Source: Takakia lepidozioides (Eukaryota; Streptophyta; Takakiopsida; Takakiales; Takakiaceae). From it: a stretch of DNA of 60,000 nt. The stretch lies in NCBI GenBank assembly GCA_030704615.1, contig CM060734.1, forward strand, positions 14,448,001 through 14,508,000, in the 5' to 3' direction. A program made the position numbers and the translations under genes. Positions 37,326 to 49,018 of this stretch are shown here, in pieces. The first letter of the stretch is position 1. Each line of letters starts with the position of its first letter. Below the pieces are notes generated by a model. It searched no databases. It had not been told where the DNA came from and saw only the letters and a list, made by a program, of their open reading frames with translations.

Positions 37326-37829
37326 ATGCCAGTAATCCAATTGAGAATTGGAAGCACAGAACTAACTGATGATGGTGGCTCTGGAGTGAATATCATGACA
37401 GACCAATTAAGGCAGAAGCTTGGTCTAAATAACATGAAACCAGCCCCATTTACAGTAACAATGGCAGATCAAAGAAGTGTACAGCCATTGGGATTGATAA
37501 GAGGAGTTAAGATACAGATTCAAAAGATGATCTTTATGATCACAGTAACTGTGTTGAAAATGGATGAAGTCATGGAAGCTTACTTTTTATTGTTGGGTCG
37601 ATCGTGGCTGAAACAGGTCAGGGTATTCCATGACTGGAATTCCCAGTTACTAATTGTGCATGATGGGATGCACAAGATACAAATCACCACTAAGAAATCT
37701 AGTAGATTACCTGCTACGAGAAGACCTCGAGGGGTCAGGGAGTATGACTGGAGGGGAGGACTTGATGAGGAGCAGGAAGCTACCCTGTTCGCTGCACACC
37801 CAGAGTGGGAGCAGGTTGCAGAGATATAG
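37326..37829 (+). pseudogene. Aspartic protease region, gypsy copy A
   Basis: It encodes MPVIQLRIGSTELTD followed by DGGSGVNIM, the retropepsin active-site loop. A 9-bp deletion between GAT repeats removes three residues (VLI in copy B) just before the catalytic Asp. Downstream, LLGRSWLKQ matches the second protease motif. The frame ends at 37829; copy B differs in frame here by one G in a run. Confidence 0.8.
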
Positions 37830-37871
37830 CTGGAAGGCCTAAGTTGTTTAAAAGGTATCTGGTGTGGTGTA

Positions 37872-39100
37872 GTGACAGCAACACCAATTGAGGGTGAAAC
37901 AAGCAGTTACCCACCACATTTCTATGAAGAAAGAGAGGGAGAAATGGAAATCCTAGAAGAACCAGCCACTGTGAGTTTACAGGATGAAGTGGTGACTGGT
38001 TGGACAATCACAGCTGATGAGCAGATGAGAGAAGTGAATGTGGGAACTGAAGAGGAACCGAGGATGGTGAAGGTAGGGGCTGATTTGGAGCCAGAATTCT
38101 TTGAGGAAGCTAAGAGTTTGTTCATCAAATACAGAGATGTATTTGCTTGGAGCTACGAGGATCTAAAAGGGATACCACCTGAGATCTGTCAGCATAAGAT
38201 TGAACTGGAACCAGGGTCAGTACCAATCAAACAGGCAAGGTACAGATGAATCCCAACTATGCATAGAAGGTTGGAGAAGAGAGCAAGAAGTTGGCTGAGG
38301 CTAAGTTTATATACCCGATAGAGTATACAACTTGGTTGTCACCCATTGTGATAGTTCCCAAGAAGAATGGTAAACTGAGAGTTTGTGTGAACTATAAGAA
38401 GTTGAATGCTTGCACGAAGAAAGATCATTTCCCTTTGTCATTCACAGAAGCGGTATTGGACACTGTGGCAGGCCATGAGATGTACTCATTCATGGATGGC
38501 TTCAGTGGTTATAATTAAGTGCAAGTGGCAGAAGAAGACCAGGGAAAGACAACTTTCATCACAGACTGGGGTGCTTATGCATACAAAGTCATGCCTTTTG
38601 GACTTTGTAATGCACCAGCAACCTTTCAGAGAGTGATAAGTGAAGCTTTTCATGAGTATCTGGATGATTTCATGCAGGTGTTCTTGGATGATTTCAGTGT
38701 GTACAGCTCTAAAAATGAGCACTTGCATAAATTGGAGTTATGTTTGGCCAGATGCAGGATGAGAGGTCTGGGCCTGAATCCAGAGAAGTGTACTTTCTGT
38801 GTGAACTCAGGGGTGCTTTTGGGACACATTGTGTGTAAGATGGGACTTCTTGTGGATCCCATAAAGACAGAGGCCATTAAAGCCTCTTCACCACCAGTAA
38901 ATGTTAAGAGTCTAAGGAGATTCCTTGGACAAACCAGTTATTATAGAAGATTTGTCAGACGGTATGCACAGATAGCAGCACCATTGAGCAAGCTTCTGAA
39001 GAAAGATGCAGTGTTTGCATGGACAGCTGAATGTCAACAGGCTTTTGAGGAACTTACATTGTCAGTAACAACTACACCTGTGCTGATTAACCCTCACTGA
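37872..39100 (+). pseudogene. Linker and reverse transcriptase, gypsy copy A
   Basis: RT motifs in order: LSPIVIVPKKNGKLRVCVNY, FMDGFSGYN, VMPFGLCNAPATFQ and the catalytic box VFLDDFSVYS, then the thumb GLGLNPEKC and GLLVDP. The frame is broken by a one-A deletion near 38247 (TACAGATG against TACAGAATG in copy B), TAA at 38516-38518 (CAA in B) and TGA at 39098-39100 (TGG in B). The catalytic box is complete, unlike copy B, which lost 24 bp here. Confidence 0.88.
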
Positions 39101-39577
39101 CATGTAGTATTTCATGTTCACTGTGATGCCTCAGGAGAAGCGTTGGGAGCAGTGTTAGCCCAAAATGTTACACGAAATATAGATTCACCTGTGTACTATG
39201 CTAGCAGGTTGATGAACAGTGCTGAAAGGAACTATAGCACAACTGAAAGAGAAGCACTGGCAATGATTTATGCAGTCAAGAAATTCAGGCATTACCTATT
39301 GGGAAGAAAGTTTATGTTTTATGTGGATCACCAGGCTCTGATATATCTAGTGAACAAACCTTTGATAAGTGGAAGGATAGCAAGGTGGTTAATAATCTTG
39401 CACGAGTTTGAGTTTGAAGTTGTTTACAAGCCTGGCCGTTTGCATCTTGTGGCATATCACTTGTCACGCCTATCAACAAGAGAGCCCGCCACAGGAGTAG
39501 ATGACCAATTACCTGATGCGAGTTTATTTGCAGTGGAGGTGCAGGGAAGTGCAAATGACTGGTTAGATTGGCAGTAG
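39101..39577 (+). pseudogene. RNase H domain, gypsy copy A
   Basis: It contains CDASGEALGAVL (first catalytic Asp), TEREALAMIYAVKKFRHYL (catalytic Glu) and YVDHQALIYL (Asp), the usual Ty3/gypsy RNase H signature, then HEFEFEVVYKPG. TAG at 39575-39577 replaces a TGG found in copy B. It continues the RT frame after the TGA at 39098. Confidence 0.88.
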
Positions 39578-39670
39578 CCAATCAGATACTACCTTACTCA
39601 TGGTCAGTGCCCACCTAGTTATGGAAAGGAGCAGAGGAAAAGAATCGCTATCAAGGCTTTACCTTATACT

Positions 39671-41616
39671 ATGGTAGGGGGCAGAATGTATAAGCTAGGA
39701 CCTGATGGAGTACTTATAAGAGGCTTGTACCACCATGAAGTAAATAAAGTTTTGGAGAAAGTTCATAAAGGAGTGGCTGGAGGTCATTTTGGAGAAGAGA
39801 CTACCAGTAGAAAGATACTACTTGCAGGTTACTGGTGGCCTTCTTTGTTCAAGGATGTACACAAGTATTGTCAGAGTTGTGATGAGTGTCAGAGGCTAGG
39901 ACCTTTGCAGAGATCTGGGAAGATGGTTTTGCATCCTACGATGCCTACTGAACCATTTCAGAAATGGGGACTAGACTTTGTTGGACCAATTAACCCACCA
40001 GCCAAGAACACATAGAACAAGTATATAATCACAGCCACTGATTATACTACGAAGTGGGTGGAAGCTAAAGCTCTGAGGGACAACATAGCTAAGTCCACAA
40101 CAAGGTTCATGTATGAGAACATACTTACACGATTTGGTTGTCCCTTGGAATTTATCAGTGACCAGGGAAGTCACTTCATTAATGAGACCATTGAACTATT
40201 GACTAAAGAGTTCATGATTGTGCATAGGAAGAGTACAACATATTACCCACAGGGTAATGGGCAGGCAGAGGCTACCAACAAAATATGTACTATCTTGGCT
40301 AAGATAGTCAATGCAAACAGAACAGGTATACAAAGCTGCTGACAGCTTTGTGGTCATACAGGACTTCATATAAAGTCACCACTAAGTATACACCATTTCA
40401 ATTAGTTTATGGTATGGAATCTTTACTTCCAGTGGAATTCTTGTTACCTACCATGAGAACTGAATGGGGAAGGAGAATGGAATTGGAAGATTCAATTAAG
40501 GTCATGAAACATGAATTATACCATGTGGAAGAAGTACGTGCTGATACAGCTGATAACATGACCAGAATTCAGATGAAGAGGAAGGATCAGTTTGATGAAG
40601 GTAAATTAAAGACTTTTAAGACGGGAGATTTGGTACTGTGGTTGCAGAAGAAGGGGAAGATTAAAGCTTCTAAGCTTAAATCACCATGGAAAGGACCTTA
40701 TGTCATACAGAAGATGTATGATAATAACACCGCCATGCTACAAACCATTAACAAAGAAATGCTGGGAAGAGTCAATGCCAATAAGTTGAAGGGGTACAGT
40801 GGTATCCATGACAAACCATTGCAGCATGATTTGCATGTTGAAACACAAAAACAGTCACGGGCTGCGCCAGTGATACCAACGGAGTATGGAGCACTTGTCG
40901 CTAAGCTGAGCGTGTATGACCAGGGCGGGAAGTACAGGTGTTTGCATAGCTATCACAGCCCAACACAGCGTGACACAGCTTATCACAGCCCAACACAGTG
41001 TCACACAGCCTATCACAGCCCATCACAACGTGACACAGCCTATCACAGCCCACCACAGTGCCACACAGCCTGTCACAACCCAACACAGCCCATGCAGGTT
41101 ACACAGTCCATAGGGTCAGTGACAGGTGGACGCGAATTAACGTCAGAAAAGTGGCCATCAAGTGAAGAAGAAGTTTGGAAGTCAAACTTGGAGAATATGC
41201 CACGCGGACAGGGGAAGTCGGGGGCATGTCTAGAAACGGACACGTGGCCACTAAGGCAAAGCACACCGCACTGCATTGATTCCAAGAGTGGGTCTCATCA
41301 TGCAAGAGGACAAATCGGGCCGTCAAAGTACCTACCCGGTACAGCCGCTAAGACTATTTGTGGGCCCATTAATGCATTTAGAGTAAGGGTAACGGAACCC
41401 TTTCCGAGTATAGAAAAAAAAAAACCTATGCCACATGTGCTGTCCTACTGGACATTCCAGGTGGGAATGTCCACAAAGGGGGGTGGAATTAAGAAGTTAC
41501 CTAAACAGGCAACAACCAATCAGGAGTGCAAATTACATGCAGATGGTTCCCTCCAAAAAACAAGAACAAGAAATAGGAAGTGTTATGAGCGGAAGAGTCA
41601 GGGTGGCTCCGAATAG
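39671..41616 (+). pseudogene. Integrase and C-terminal extension, gypsy copy A
   Basis: Zinc-binding H-H-C-C region (YHHEVNKV...CQSCDEC), then the core with LDFVGP, ISDQGSHF and GQAEATN giving D, D and E. The C-terminal part contains KTFKTGDLVLWLQKKGKIK and SPWKGPYVIQ, as in gypsy integrase GPY/F modules. TAG at 40013-40015 replaces CAG; about 4 bp are missing near 40325. The frame then reads through the 30-bp minisatellite and on to 41616. Confidence 0.88.
40951..41095 (+). repeat. 30-bp minisatellite at the 3' end of pol, copy A
   Basis: About 4.5 units of TATCACAGCCCAACACAGCG-type sequence. Each 30-bp unit is ten codons, translated as variants of AYHSPTQRDT, so copy-number change keeps the frame. 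The CACAGC theme also occurs in the LTRs. Confidence 0.9.
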
Positions 41617-41661
41617 CCAGTGTCTCGACGGGAGGGGCAATCAAAGCACTACTTTGTAGCT
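41096..41661 (+). other. Spacer between pol and ORF3, gypsy copy A
   Basis: Matches 46474-46960 of copy B (minus), for example GTCAGTGACAGGTGGACGC and GGGCCCATTAATG. It contains a purine-rich AAAGGGGGGTGG tract at about 41476. The pol frame remains open to 41616, but identity with copy B suggests mainly non-coding leader for ORF3. Confidence 0.5.
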
Positions 41662-41713
41662 ATGGCGGATGTAACGGATTACACACTTGCTTTACTTCTC
41701 ACGCAGTGGCGCA
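41662..41713 (+). pseudogene. ORF3 N-terminal piece, gypsy copy A
   Basis: ATG at 41662 opens MADVTDYTLALLLTQW, aligning with MEELTDYTLAILLTQW at 46473 in copy B. The frame is cut after 52 bp by insertion of copy B and resumes in phase at 55008. Function unknown; see ORF3 of copy B. Confidence 0.8.
41709..41713 (+). repeat. Target-site duplication GCGCA, left
   Basis: GCGCA directly precedes the left LTR (TGTCACGCGG from 41714) and is repeated at 55003-55007 after the right LTR end (CTCTAACA). Five bases is the normal Ty3/gypsy duplication length. Confidence 0.95.
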
Positions 41714-42673
41714 TGTCACGCGGCTTTTGCTCACCCATCCCTTCGCTATCCGAGGCGGAAACTCCAAGATAGAAGAGTTGGAAATCTCTAAGCACTCAGC
41801 CCGCTCAGAACAATCAGTCATGACCTACAGCTAGTGTATCATGGGGGTGTTTCCTATTTGTTTTCATTCTCACATTCATGTTAGCTAGTTACCTTACTGT
41901 TGGTAATTAAGTATCAGTTTGCTTCAGCAATCTATCGGATCCCATCAACTCATCCATTCATTCCACAGCTTCACTCAGATCTCTCTACACAGTGTGAGTA
42001 TGAAGTATGTATCAGATTAATATCTATCGAGTATCAGGCTGAAGCCATGGAGTCTCTAATCTGCTCTACATTACAACTCTACTGCTTGCATTCATTAAGC
42101 ATCAACAGATCGCCCTCCTCCTACTTTGTGCTCTCCCTCCTTCCGCTCAGAGATGCGCTCTCTCCTCCTTTCCTCCCGTGATGTCCGAACTTCCCCCCCC
42201 CAGCAGCGATTCCCCCAAGAAGTGATCCTTCTCCCGTCCTCGCTCCTGGCTTTATCTTCCTACCCGTTGTTCTAACCGTTTCCCTCACTAATCGTCGTCA
42301 TCCGTGTACTAACATGTTCCATTCGCAGATGTTGTTCCCCACAGTCGTTCCCTGTCCTGCTATCCGTTCCCTATCGTCGTGACAGCTGTGTCAAGCTGTG
42401 ACTGGCTGTGACGGCTGTGTCTGGCTGTGTCTGGCTGTGTCGGACTGTGACGGGCTGTGTTGGTTGTGATGGGCTGTGTCGGGCTGTGACGGACTGTGTC
42501 TGGCTGTGTCGGCTGTGTCGGACTGTGACGGGCTGTGTTGGCTGTGACGGGCTGTGTAACCCCCCTCTAAAGTGCGCTGCTGTCACCCCTAAGGCTCCTG
42601 TTGGTCTCAGTCTGTGCAAAAATTAACCCACAGATTCCGTATAAGTGTCTAAGTCCCAGACAGTCCTCTAACA
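41714..42673 (-). repeat. 3' LTR of copy B (960 bp)
   Basis: On the plus strand it starts TGTCACGCGG and ends TCCTCTAACA. It contains the CTGTGTCTGG/GGCTGTGACGG minisatellite (about 42379-42560) and the start of ORF1 on the minus strand. It is about 62 bp shorter than the 5' LTR, mainly because of fewer minisatellite units. Confidence 0.95.
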
Positions 42674-42690
42674 TTACCCCATCCCCTCTC
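42674..42690 (-). promoter_or_regulatory. Polypurine tract of copy B
   Basis: On the minus strand GAGAGGGGATGGGGTAA abuts the LTR start TGTTAGAGG. This is the expected plus-strand DNA primer position, directly downstream of ORF3. Confidence 0.8.
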
Positions 42691-42711
42691 AAAAAACCGT
42701 GTCCTCACGGT

Positions 42712-45700
42712 TTACTGATTGGGATTAGCAAACCTTTGTGAGTGAGTACCTTTCTGACGTTGAGAGTCTCGTGAAGGACTCTGTGTATGAGCCCGAGGTC
42801 TATCACTGGTTGACGGAGATGATTGAACACTACCTGGATATGTGAGGCCCTCTGGAGGCTGATATCGAGGTAACCTTTCAGGCATATGAGACCCCCGTCG
42901 CTTCTTCTCTGCCATCTGAATTGCATAGTCTTCTCCCATGTCAAAAGAGTCCGCTGAAGAAACAGTTGTATCAGAATCCTCATCGCCTCTCAGGTGTTTT
43001 AATTTTCGAACTTTTTGTGGAATCCTCTGGGGCATACAATGTTGTCCTACCATGTCTGGAAGTTTAAACTTTAAAACTTGTTGTAAACGCTGAATGGAAA
43101 AATTGGTGAAGACGTTGAGCTCCTTGTCTGTCCAAGTGAGTGGGGTACCAATGACTTGTGAATTGTGCAAGTATTTCCATGCCTCATGTCCCTTAAAGAA
43201 AATATCATCAGGGCCGAATTTCTGTGTTGACAAATTGTTCCAGGCCGCATGAAACCATGAACGAATTTGAGAATCCTTTTGCATCATAACTTTTGCCTCA
43301 TATAGGTACATATGAGGTGGCACTGAAGGTAAGACCCAATGATCCCCACTGGAATAACTCAGAAAGCACGATTGCATCTTGTGCTGCTCAATGTGGTAAC
43401 GTACCAGAAAACAAGCAGCGTAGTATACCCCACAGCCCATGACAATACTTGCTACCTCCTTGGTCTTGGTATAAATGAATCCATGTACAACTTGGAAGAC
43501 AATTAATTCTTTCAACATGGTACCTGCCTCATGCCAGTACTGCGCAAAGTGATGATCCTCAATGGGTTGATTGTTTGGAAGTACCTTAGTTCTAGTTGCC
43601 ACTGGCAGCCATATGCGCATGATTTGATAGTAATGTGCCAATGACTGCGGAGGACTAAATTCTTTCCAAGCCAAATCCAACATAATGGGAATTTGGTTGA
43701 AGGGCATAATCATAGCCCTACTGTATTCCCTTGCAGCTGGAGTTTTAGGTGGGTTAAAAGCAGCATTCCCCCATACCTCAGGCGGTGGTGGCTGTGGTGT
43801 GGCTGTAGTAACAACAGGGTCAGCTACTGGCACAGTGACTTGTTGTGGTGTTGGTGGCACTGGCTCTTGTACCATTGGCATCTCCTGCACCTCCTGTGAA
43901 GACTGAAAAGCCAAAGTTCTCGCTTTTAAATAAGAAGCCATTAGCTGTTCCTCAGGTACACAGACTCTGTTGTCGATATTTGAAGTGAGGTCCTCCACTT
44001 GAGTCTGCAGGCCGTCTACATCCTCCTGTAACTCCGCTATCCTACTATAGACATTGTCTATAGTAGTTGTGGCAATGTTCTGCACTTGCAGTCTGAGCTC
44101 ATTCATCTCGCTTTGGGTGAGCTTTCGTGGTGTTTTGCCCTCCACTGGCCCTTGTGCTAACCAGACCTGCATAAGGTGGTTATCCACTAAGTTGCTTGTG
44201 GTACCTCTGAGAGTCTGCTCCTCTCTGAGTTTATACATATCTAATTGCTGTTGTAAAGCCTCCATGCGCTTCGCATGAGGTTCAACCAAATTTGCATAGG
44301 CAGCAAGCAGATTATTGGCTTCCTTCCAAGCCTTGTTAGTGACAGAGATTTCATTTCTATTGGCCATGATTGTTTGTTGCAACTCCAGTATGTGTCTCTC
44401 TTGGTCAGCTTCAACCTGTCTGTATTGCTTGAAAGTATCCTCATTGCGACAGATTGTATTCTTCATATCGACAATGAGTTTCACTTGCTCAACATTTTCT
44501 GCCTCTGCCTTCGTACATCTTTCCGCTTGACTGTTTATTTCTGTTGTAGATTGGTCAAGCATAGTTGTGAGTGTAGCACATTGGATGGCCATCCTGTCAT
44601 GCACTGTCTGCAACTCCGTATGTAGTGCATTCACTTGTTGCAACTTGCTTTCATGCTTCACTTGCATTTGGTATAGCTGTTGCTTATGTGCTTCGTGCAA
44701 CTGGTCTTGCGTGAGGCCTGCCTCAATCAATTGTTCCTTGGCCAATTGCAAAGCCGCTTTTGTACTCTCCAAGTCTTGCTGCATCTTGAGAGTGACCTCT
44801 TCATCGACCTTATTTGCACACTCTGTGGCAAGTCAAACTCCTTCCTGAGTTCCTCCCTCAAAGCTGCCAATTGGGTAGTGGGAACATGTGATTTGACATA
44901 AGTACCCAACAAATTAAGTGTCATGTTTATGGAACTCATAAGCATTGCCTGTTGAGGGTCATCTTGGTGAGCTTGCTGCTGTTCTCCCTGATCCTCAGCA
45001 GTGTGATGCCTTACGAACCACTCAGGCCATTGCCCCACCAGATTTTCTTCCTGAACCACTCCATCCGTCACTGGTGCTGCAGTGTCTTGACATTCTACCT
45101 GTGGTACCTCCGTCACAGGTGTGTGTATTATATGCGCCGCAGGGTTTCCCCTGGACAACCGTTGCACCTCCGGAATCACTGTGTCCTTGACCATACCGGA
45201 ATATTCATAGAGAAGGTCCCCCTTCTCAATTTCTGCCACCACCTGTTCTGTAGTGGGAATATCTAACCCTTCTTTTTCTAAATCAATTATTTCTGGTTGA
45301 ACTGCATGGACAACTTGTGGTAACTTTGTGACAAGCCGATCATCTGGCTGTGATGGCTGTGATACTGAAGTAACTTCCTCTTCCCTCTCTGAAGGTCCTG
45401 CTTCCAGTAATAGCAGTTCTCTGTGCTGCTGTGCCCCTTCCTGCACAAGAGCTTGGGAAACATTATCATGCGGATTCCGTGAAGCCAGTGGATCCGCCAC
45501 TACAATCTTTCCCCGTTTGTCTCTTGTCTTGGGTTGCCTGCTAGTCCACCCTCACTGTGTGAAGAGCCTTGCTCTTCCATTGCAGTGGTTTCTGGCTCAA
45601 ACACTCCCATCTCCTTTCTTTCTCGCGCATCAAGTATGCCAGAATCAAGAATTATTTGAGCAATGATTGGGCCAGACACTATGATAGGAGACTTTGCGGC

Positions 45701-46473
45701 AGTACCCTGTAATCTTTTCATCTCCTCTACCAGTGCGTTGTACATTATGTCCGCCCATTCTACCTCTTCTCCTCTCAGGGCTTTGAGTATTTCTTCTGTG
45801 AAGGATCTGCTCAAATACTGTTGGTTTTGTTTCATGGCAAACAGAACGTTCAATACCTGGCCTACCTCTCTTAGCCCTGGGTACACGGCCTTGGTACAAG
45901 CATAACCCTGAGTTTTAAAGAAACTCCCTTCTTGGAATAAGTCCCCTATTTGCAGTCTTGCCCTGTGCTCCTCCACATGCACCTGGCCTGCTGGCAATCG
46001 AAACAATTGCTGTAGGTATAGGGGAATAATTAGTAATTCAACTCCCTTCACCGTTGTTGCTCCTGTCCTTGGCTCAAAGTTCTGCAAGAATTGTAACATG
46101 TACTGTCTATGGTGCAATGTCCAATCTTTGCTTTGCAATCCTTCCAATCGCAGCTCTTTCAGTAACTTACCGCCTGTGGAGTAGCAATCGTTGTTTTTTC
46201 TGCAGGATTGTGGTGCTCTTCACCCTGATTTCTTCCATTCCTCTCACTCTCTTCATTCTAGACCCACAGAAATGTTTTGGCTGTAACAATTGAAGAAATG
46301 CCTGTAGTGCACAAAGCATAAACGTATGGTTGCCACAAAAAGCTATGGGTAATTTCTTGTAAGCCTGCGGGGGCTTGCAAGCATCGATCAAGAGAAAAGA
46401 TCCGTTCTGTTCTTTCGTCCCTATGCCACTGCGTAAGTAATATTGCGAGCGTATAGTCTGTTAGTTCCTCCAT
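42712..46473 (-). pseudogene. ORF3: about 1,250-codon protein downstream of integrase, copy B
   Basis: Starts MEELTDYTLAILLTQW and ends SQRFANPNQ beside the polypurine tract. Frames 46258-46473, 45500-46147, 44727-45500 and 42712-44784 join if single bases change near 46370 (C run), 46170, 45540 (G run) and 44820. The N-terminal about 300 residues are a globular region shared with copy A (HHRQYMLQFLQNFEPRTG). A Pro/Glu-rich linker follows, then a long coiled coil (ALQLAKEQLIEAGLTQDQLH onwards, about 300 residues), then a C-terminal domain with VASIVMGCGVYYAACFLV, a possible single membrane segment. There is no signal peptide, furin-like site or fusion peptide, so it is not a recognisable envelope. 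Function unknown. Confidence 0.7.
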
Positions 46474-46959
46474 AGCTTCAAAGCTATCGCATTGATGGTT
46501 TGTCCCGTCGCGACGCCCGTTACTTAGAACGACGCCGACTCTTGCGCTTAATTTCCCTCCAATTTCTTGATCCTTTCTCTGGCTTTCGATTGGCTGTAAT
46601 CGCTGTGACTGGATTTTAGATTTAATTTTCTTTAGTGGACTTTCCCTGCTGGACTGTCCACTAGGATAACACATGTGACAAGAATTTGCTTTTCTGTACT
46701 TGCCGTTTGTTCTGTTGCCCCTTTTCTGTATTCATTAATGGGCCCGCCATTCATCCAAATTGACGCGCTGATTAGGTATTTTGACGGCCATTCTTGTCCT
46801 CTTTCTTGATGACATCTGTTCTTGCACTTCCTTCTCAGCTGTGTGTTGCGCCCTGACTTCCACGTGTCCCTTTCTAAACTGACTTCCGTCCTCTTTCTTC
46901 CGCCGGCCATTTCCCTGAAGTTATCATGCGTCCACCTGTCACTGATTCTATGGATTGTG
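46474..46959 (-). other. Spacer between pol and ORF3, copy B
   Basis: Homologous to 41096-41661 of copy A. It contains GGGCCCATTAATG and a purine tract. Open frames exist on the minus strand but are not conserved in frame with copy A. Probably the leader of an ORF3 transcript or a translational spacer. Confidence 0.45.
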
Positions 46960-47280
46960 TAACCCTAGTAGGCTGTGTTAAGCTGTGACAGGCTGTGTCA
47001 TACTGTGGTATGCCGTGATAGGCTGTGATCACTGTGGTAAGCTGTGATAGGCTGTGACACGCTGTGGTAGGTTGTGATATGTTGTGTCGCGCCTTGATGG
47101 GTTGTGATAGGCTGTGTCGTGCCTTGATGGGCTGTGATAGGCTGTGTCGCGCCTTGATGGGCTGTGATAGGCTGTGTCGCGCCTTGATGGGCTGTGATAG
47201 GCTGTGTCGCGCCTTGATGGGCTGTGATAGGCTGTGTCGTGCCTTGATGGGCTGTGATAGGCTGTGTCGCGCTTGTTCTG
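46960..47280 (-). repeat. 30-bp minisatellite at the 3' end of pol, copy B
   Basis: Seven good units of GATGGGCTGTGATAGGCTGT-type sequence (plus strand, about 47064-47275) follow less regular units. On the minus strand each is ten codons, AYHSPSRRDT. Copy A has about 4.5 units, so the array expands and contracts in frame. Confidence 0.92.
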
Positions 47281-48647
47281 CCCGCCCCGGTCATATATGC
47301 TCGGCCTAGCGACAAGTGCTCCATATTCCGTTGGTAACACTGGCGCAGCCCGTGACTGCCTTTGCGTTTCAACATGCAAATCATGCTGTAATGGTTTGTC
47401 ATGGATACCACTGTACCCCTTCAACTTATTGGCATTGACTCTTCCCAGCATTTCTTTGTTAATGGTTTGTAACATGGCGGTGTTGTTATCATACATATTT
47501 TGTATGACATAAGGTCCTTTCCATGGTGATTTAAGCTTAGAAGCTTTAATCTTTCCCTTCTTCTGCAACCATAGAACCAAATCTCCCGTCTTAAAAGTCT
47601 TTAACTTGCCTTCATTAAACTGTTCCTTCCTCTTCATCTGAATTCTGGTCATATTATCAGCTGCATCAGCACGTACTTCTTCCACATGGTATAATTCATG
47701 TTTCCTGACCTTAATGGAATCTTGCATTCCATTCTCTTTCCCCATTCCGTTCTCATGGTAGGTAACAGGAATTCCACTGGAAGTAAAGCTTCCATACCAT
47801 AAACTAATTGGAATGGTGTATACTTAGTGGTGACTTTATATGAAGTCCTGTATGACCACAAAGCTGTCAGCAGCTTTGTATCCCAATCCGTTCTGTTTGC
47901 ATTGACTATCTTAGTCAAGATAGTACATAGTATTTTGTTGGTAGCCTCTGCCTGCCCATTACCCTGTGGGTAATATGTTGTACTCTTTCTATGCACAATC
48001 ATGAACTCTTTAGTCAATAATTCAATGGTCTCATTAATGAAGTGACTTCCCTGATCGCTGATAAATTCCAAGGGACAGCCAAATCGTGTAAGTATGTTCT
48101 CATACAGAAACCTTGCTGTGGACTTGGCTGTGTTGTCCCTCAAAGCTTTAGCTTCCACCCACTTCGTAGTATAATCAGTGGCTGTAATTATGTACCTATT
48201 CTGTGTATTCTTGGCTGGTGGGTTAATTGGTCCAACAAAGTCTAGTCCCCATTTCTGAAATGGTTCCGTAGGCATTGTAGGATGCAAAACCATTTTCCCA
48301 GATCTCTGCAAAGGTCCTAGCCTCTGACATTCATCACAACTCTGACAATACTTGTGTACATCTTTGAACAAAGTAGGCCACCAGTAACCTGCATGTAGTA
48401 TTTTCCTGCTGGTAGTCTCTTCTCCAAAATGACCTCCTGCCACTCCTTTATGAACTTCCTCCAAAACTTTATTAACTTCATGGTGGTATAAGCATCGCTT
48501 CAGCACTCCATCTGGTCCTAGCTTATACATTCTGCTCCCTACCATAGTGTAAGGTAGAGCCTTGATAGCAATTCTCTTTCTCTGCTCCTTTCCATAATTG
48601 GTGGGCACTGACCATGAGCAAGGTAGTATCTGATTGGCCACTGCCAA
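47029..48647 (-). pseudogene. Integrase, copy B
   Basis: H-H-C-C zinc region with CQSCDECQRLG, core motifs GLDFVGP, ISDQGSHF and GQAEATN (D, D, E), and the C-terminal KTFKTGDLVLWLQ and SPWKGPYVIQ module. The frame 47649-48647 passes to 47029-47745 through a one-base loss near 47735 (ATGGAATGCAAG against ATGGAATTGGAAG in copy A). It then runs into the minisatellite and stops at 47029. No chromodomain was seen. Confidence 0.9.
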
Positions 48648-49018
48648 TCTAACCAGTCATCTGCACTTCCCTGCACCTCCACTACAAATAGACTCGCATC
48701 TGGTAATTGATCATCTACTCCTATGGCTGGTTCTCCTGTTGATAACCGTGACAAGTGATCTGCCACAAGATGCAGTCTCCCAGGCTTGTAAACAACCTCG
48801 AACTCAAACTCGTGCAAGATTATCAACCATCTTGCTATTCTTCCGCTTATCAAAGGTTTGTTTACCAGGTATATTAGAGCCTGGTGATCCACATAGAACA
48901 TAAACTTCTTGCCCAACAGGTAATGCCTGAATTTCTTCACTGCATAGATCATTGCCAATGCTTCTCTTTCCGTTGTGCTATAATTTCTTTCGGCATTGTT
49001 CATCAATTCGGCTAGCAT
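48539..49018 (-). pseudogene. RNase H, copy B
   Basis: TEREALAMIYAVKKFRHYL and YVDHQALIYLVNKP carry the catalytic Glu and Asp; the first Asp (CDASGEALGAVL) is at the end of the RT frame. A one-base gain near 49008 (CGAATTG against AGGTTG in copy A) separates the frames. A second shift near 48600 leads to the integrase frame. Confidence 0.88.

Larger units (their letters stand above)
37324..41713 (+). mobile_element. Ty3/gypsy element, copy A, left part (5'-truncated, interrupted at 41713)
   Basis: Protease, reverse transcriptase, RNase H and integrase appear in Ty3/gypsy order, followed by a 30-bp minisatellite, a spacer and the start of ORF3. LTR, ORF1 and gag are missing; similarity to copy B starts at about 37324 just before MPVIQLRIG. 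Copy B is inserted after 41713 and copy A resumes at 55003. Copy A has many stops and indels relative to B and is the older insertion. Confidence 0.92.

Noticed and set aside
42712-46473. ORF3 as a retroviral-type envelope
   Set aside because: No signal peptide, cleavage site, fusion peptide or typical transmembrane anchor; dominated by a coiled coil. Position alone is not enough.
47029-47700. Chromodomain at the integrase C-terminus
   Set aside because: The GPY/F-like module is followed by a minisatellite-encoded tail; no aromatic-cage pattern was seen.
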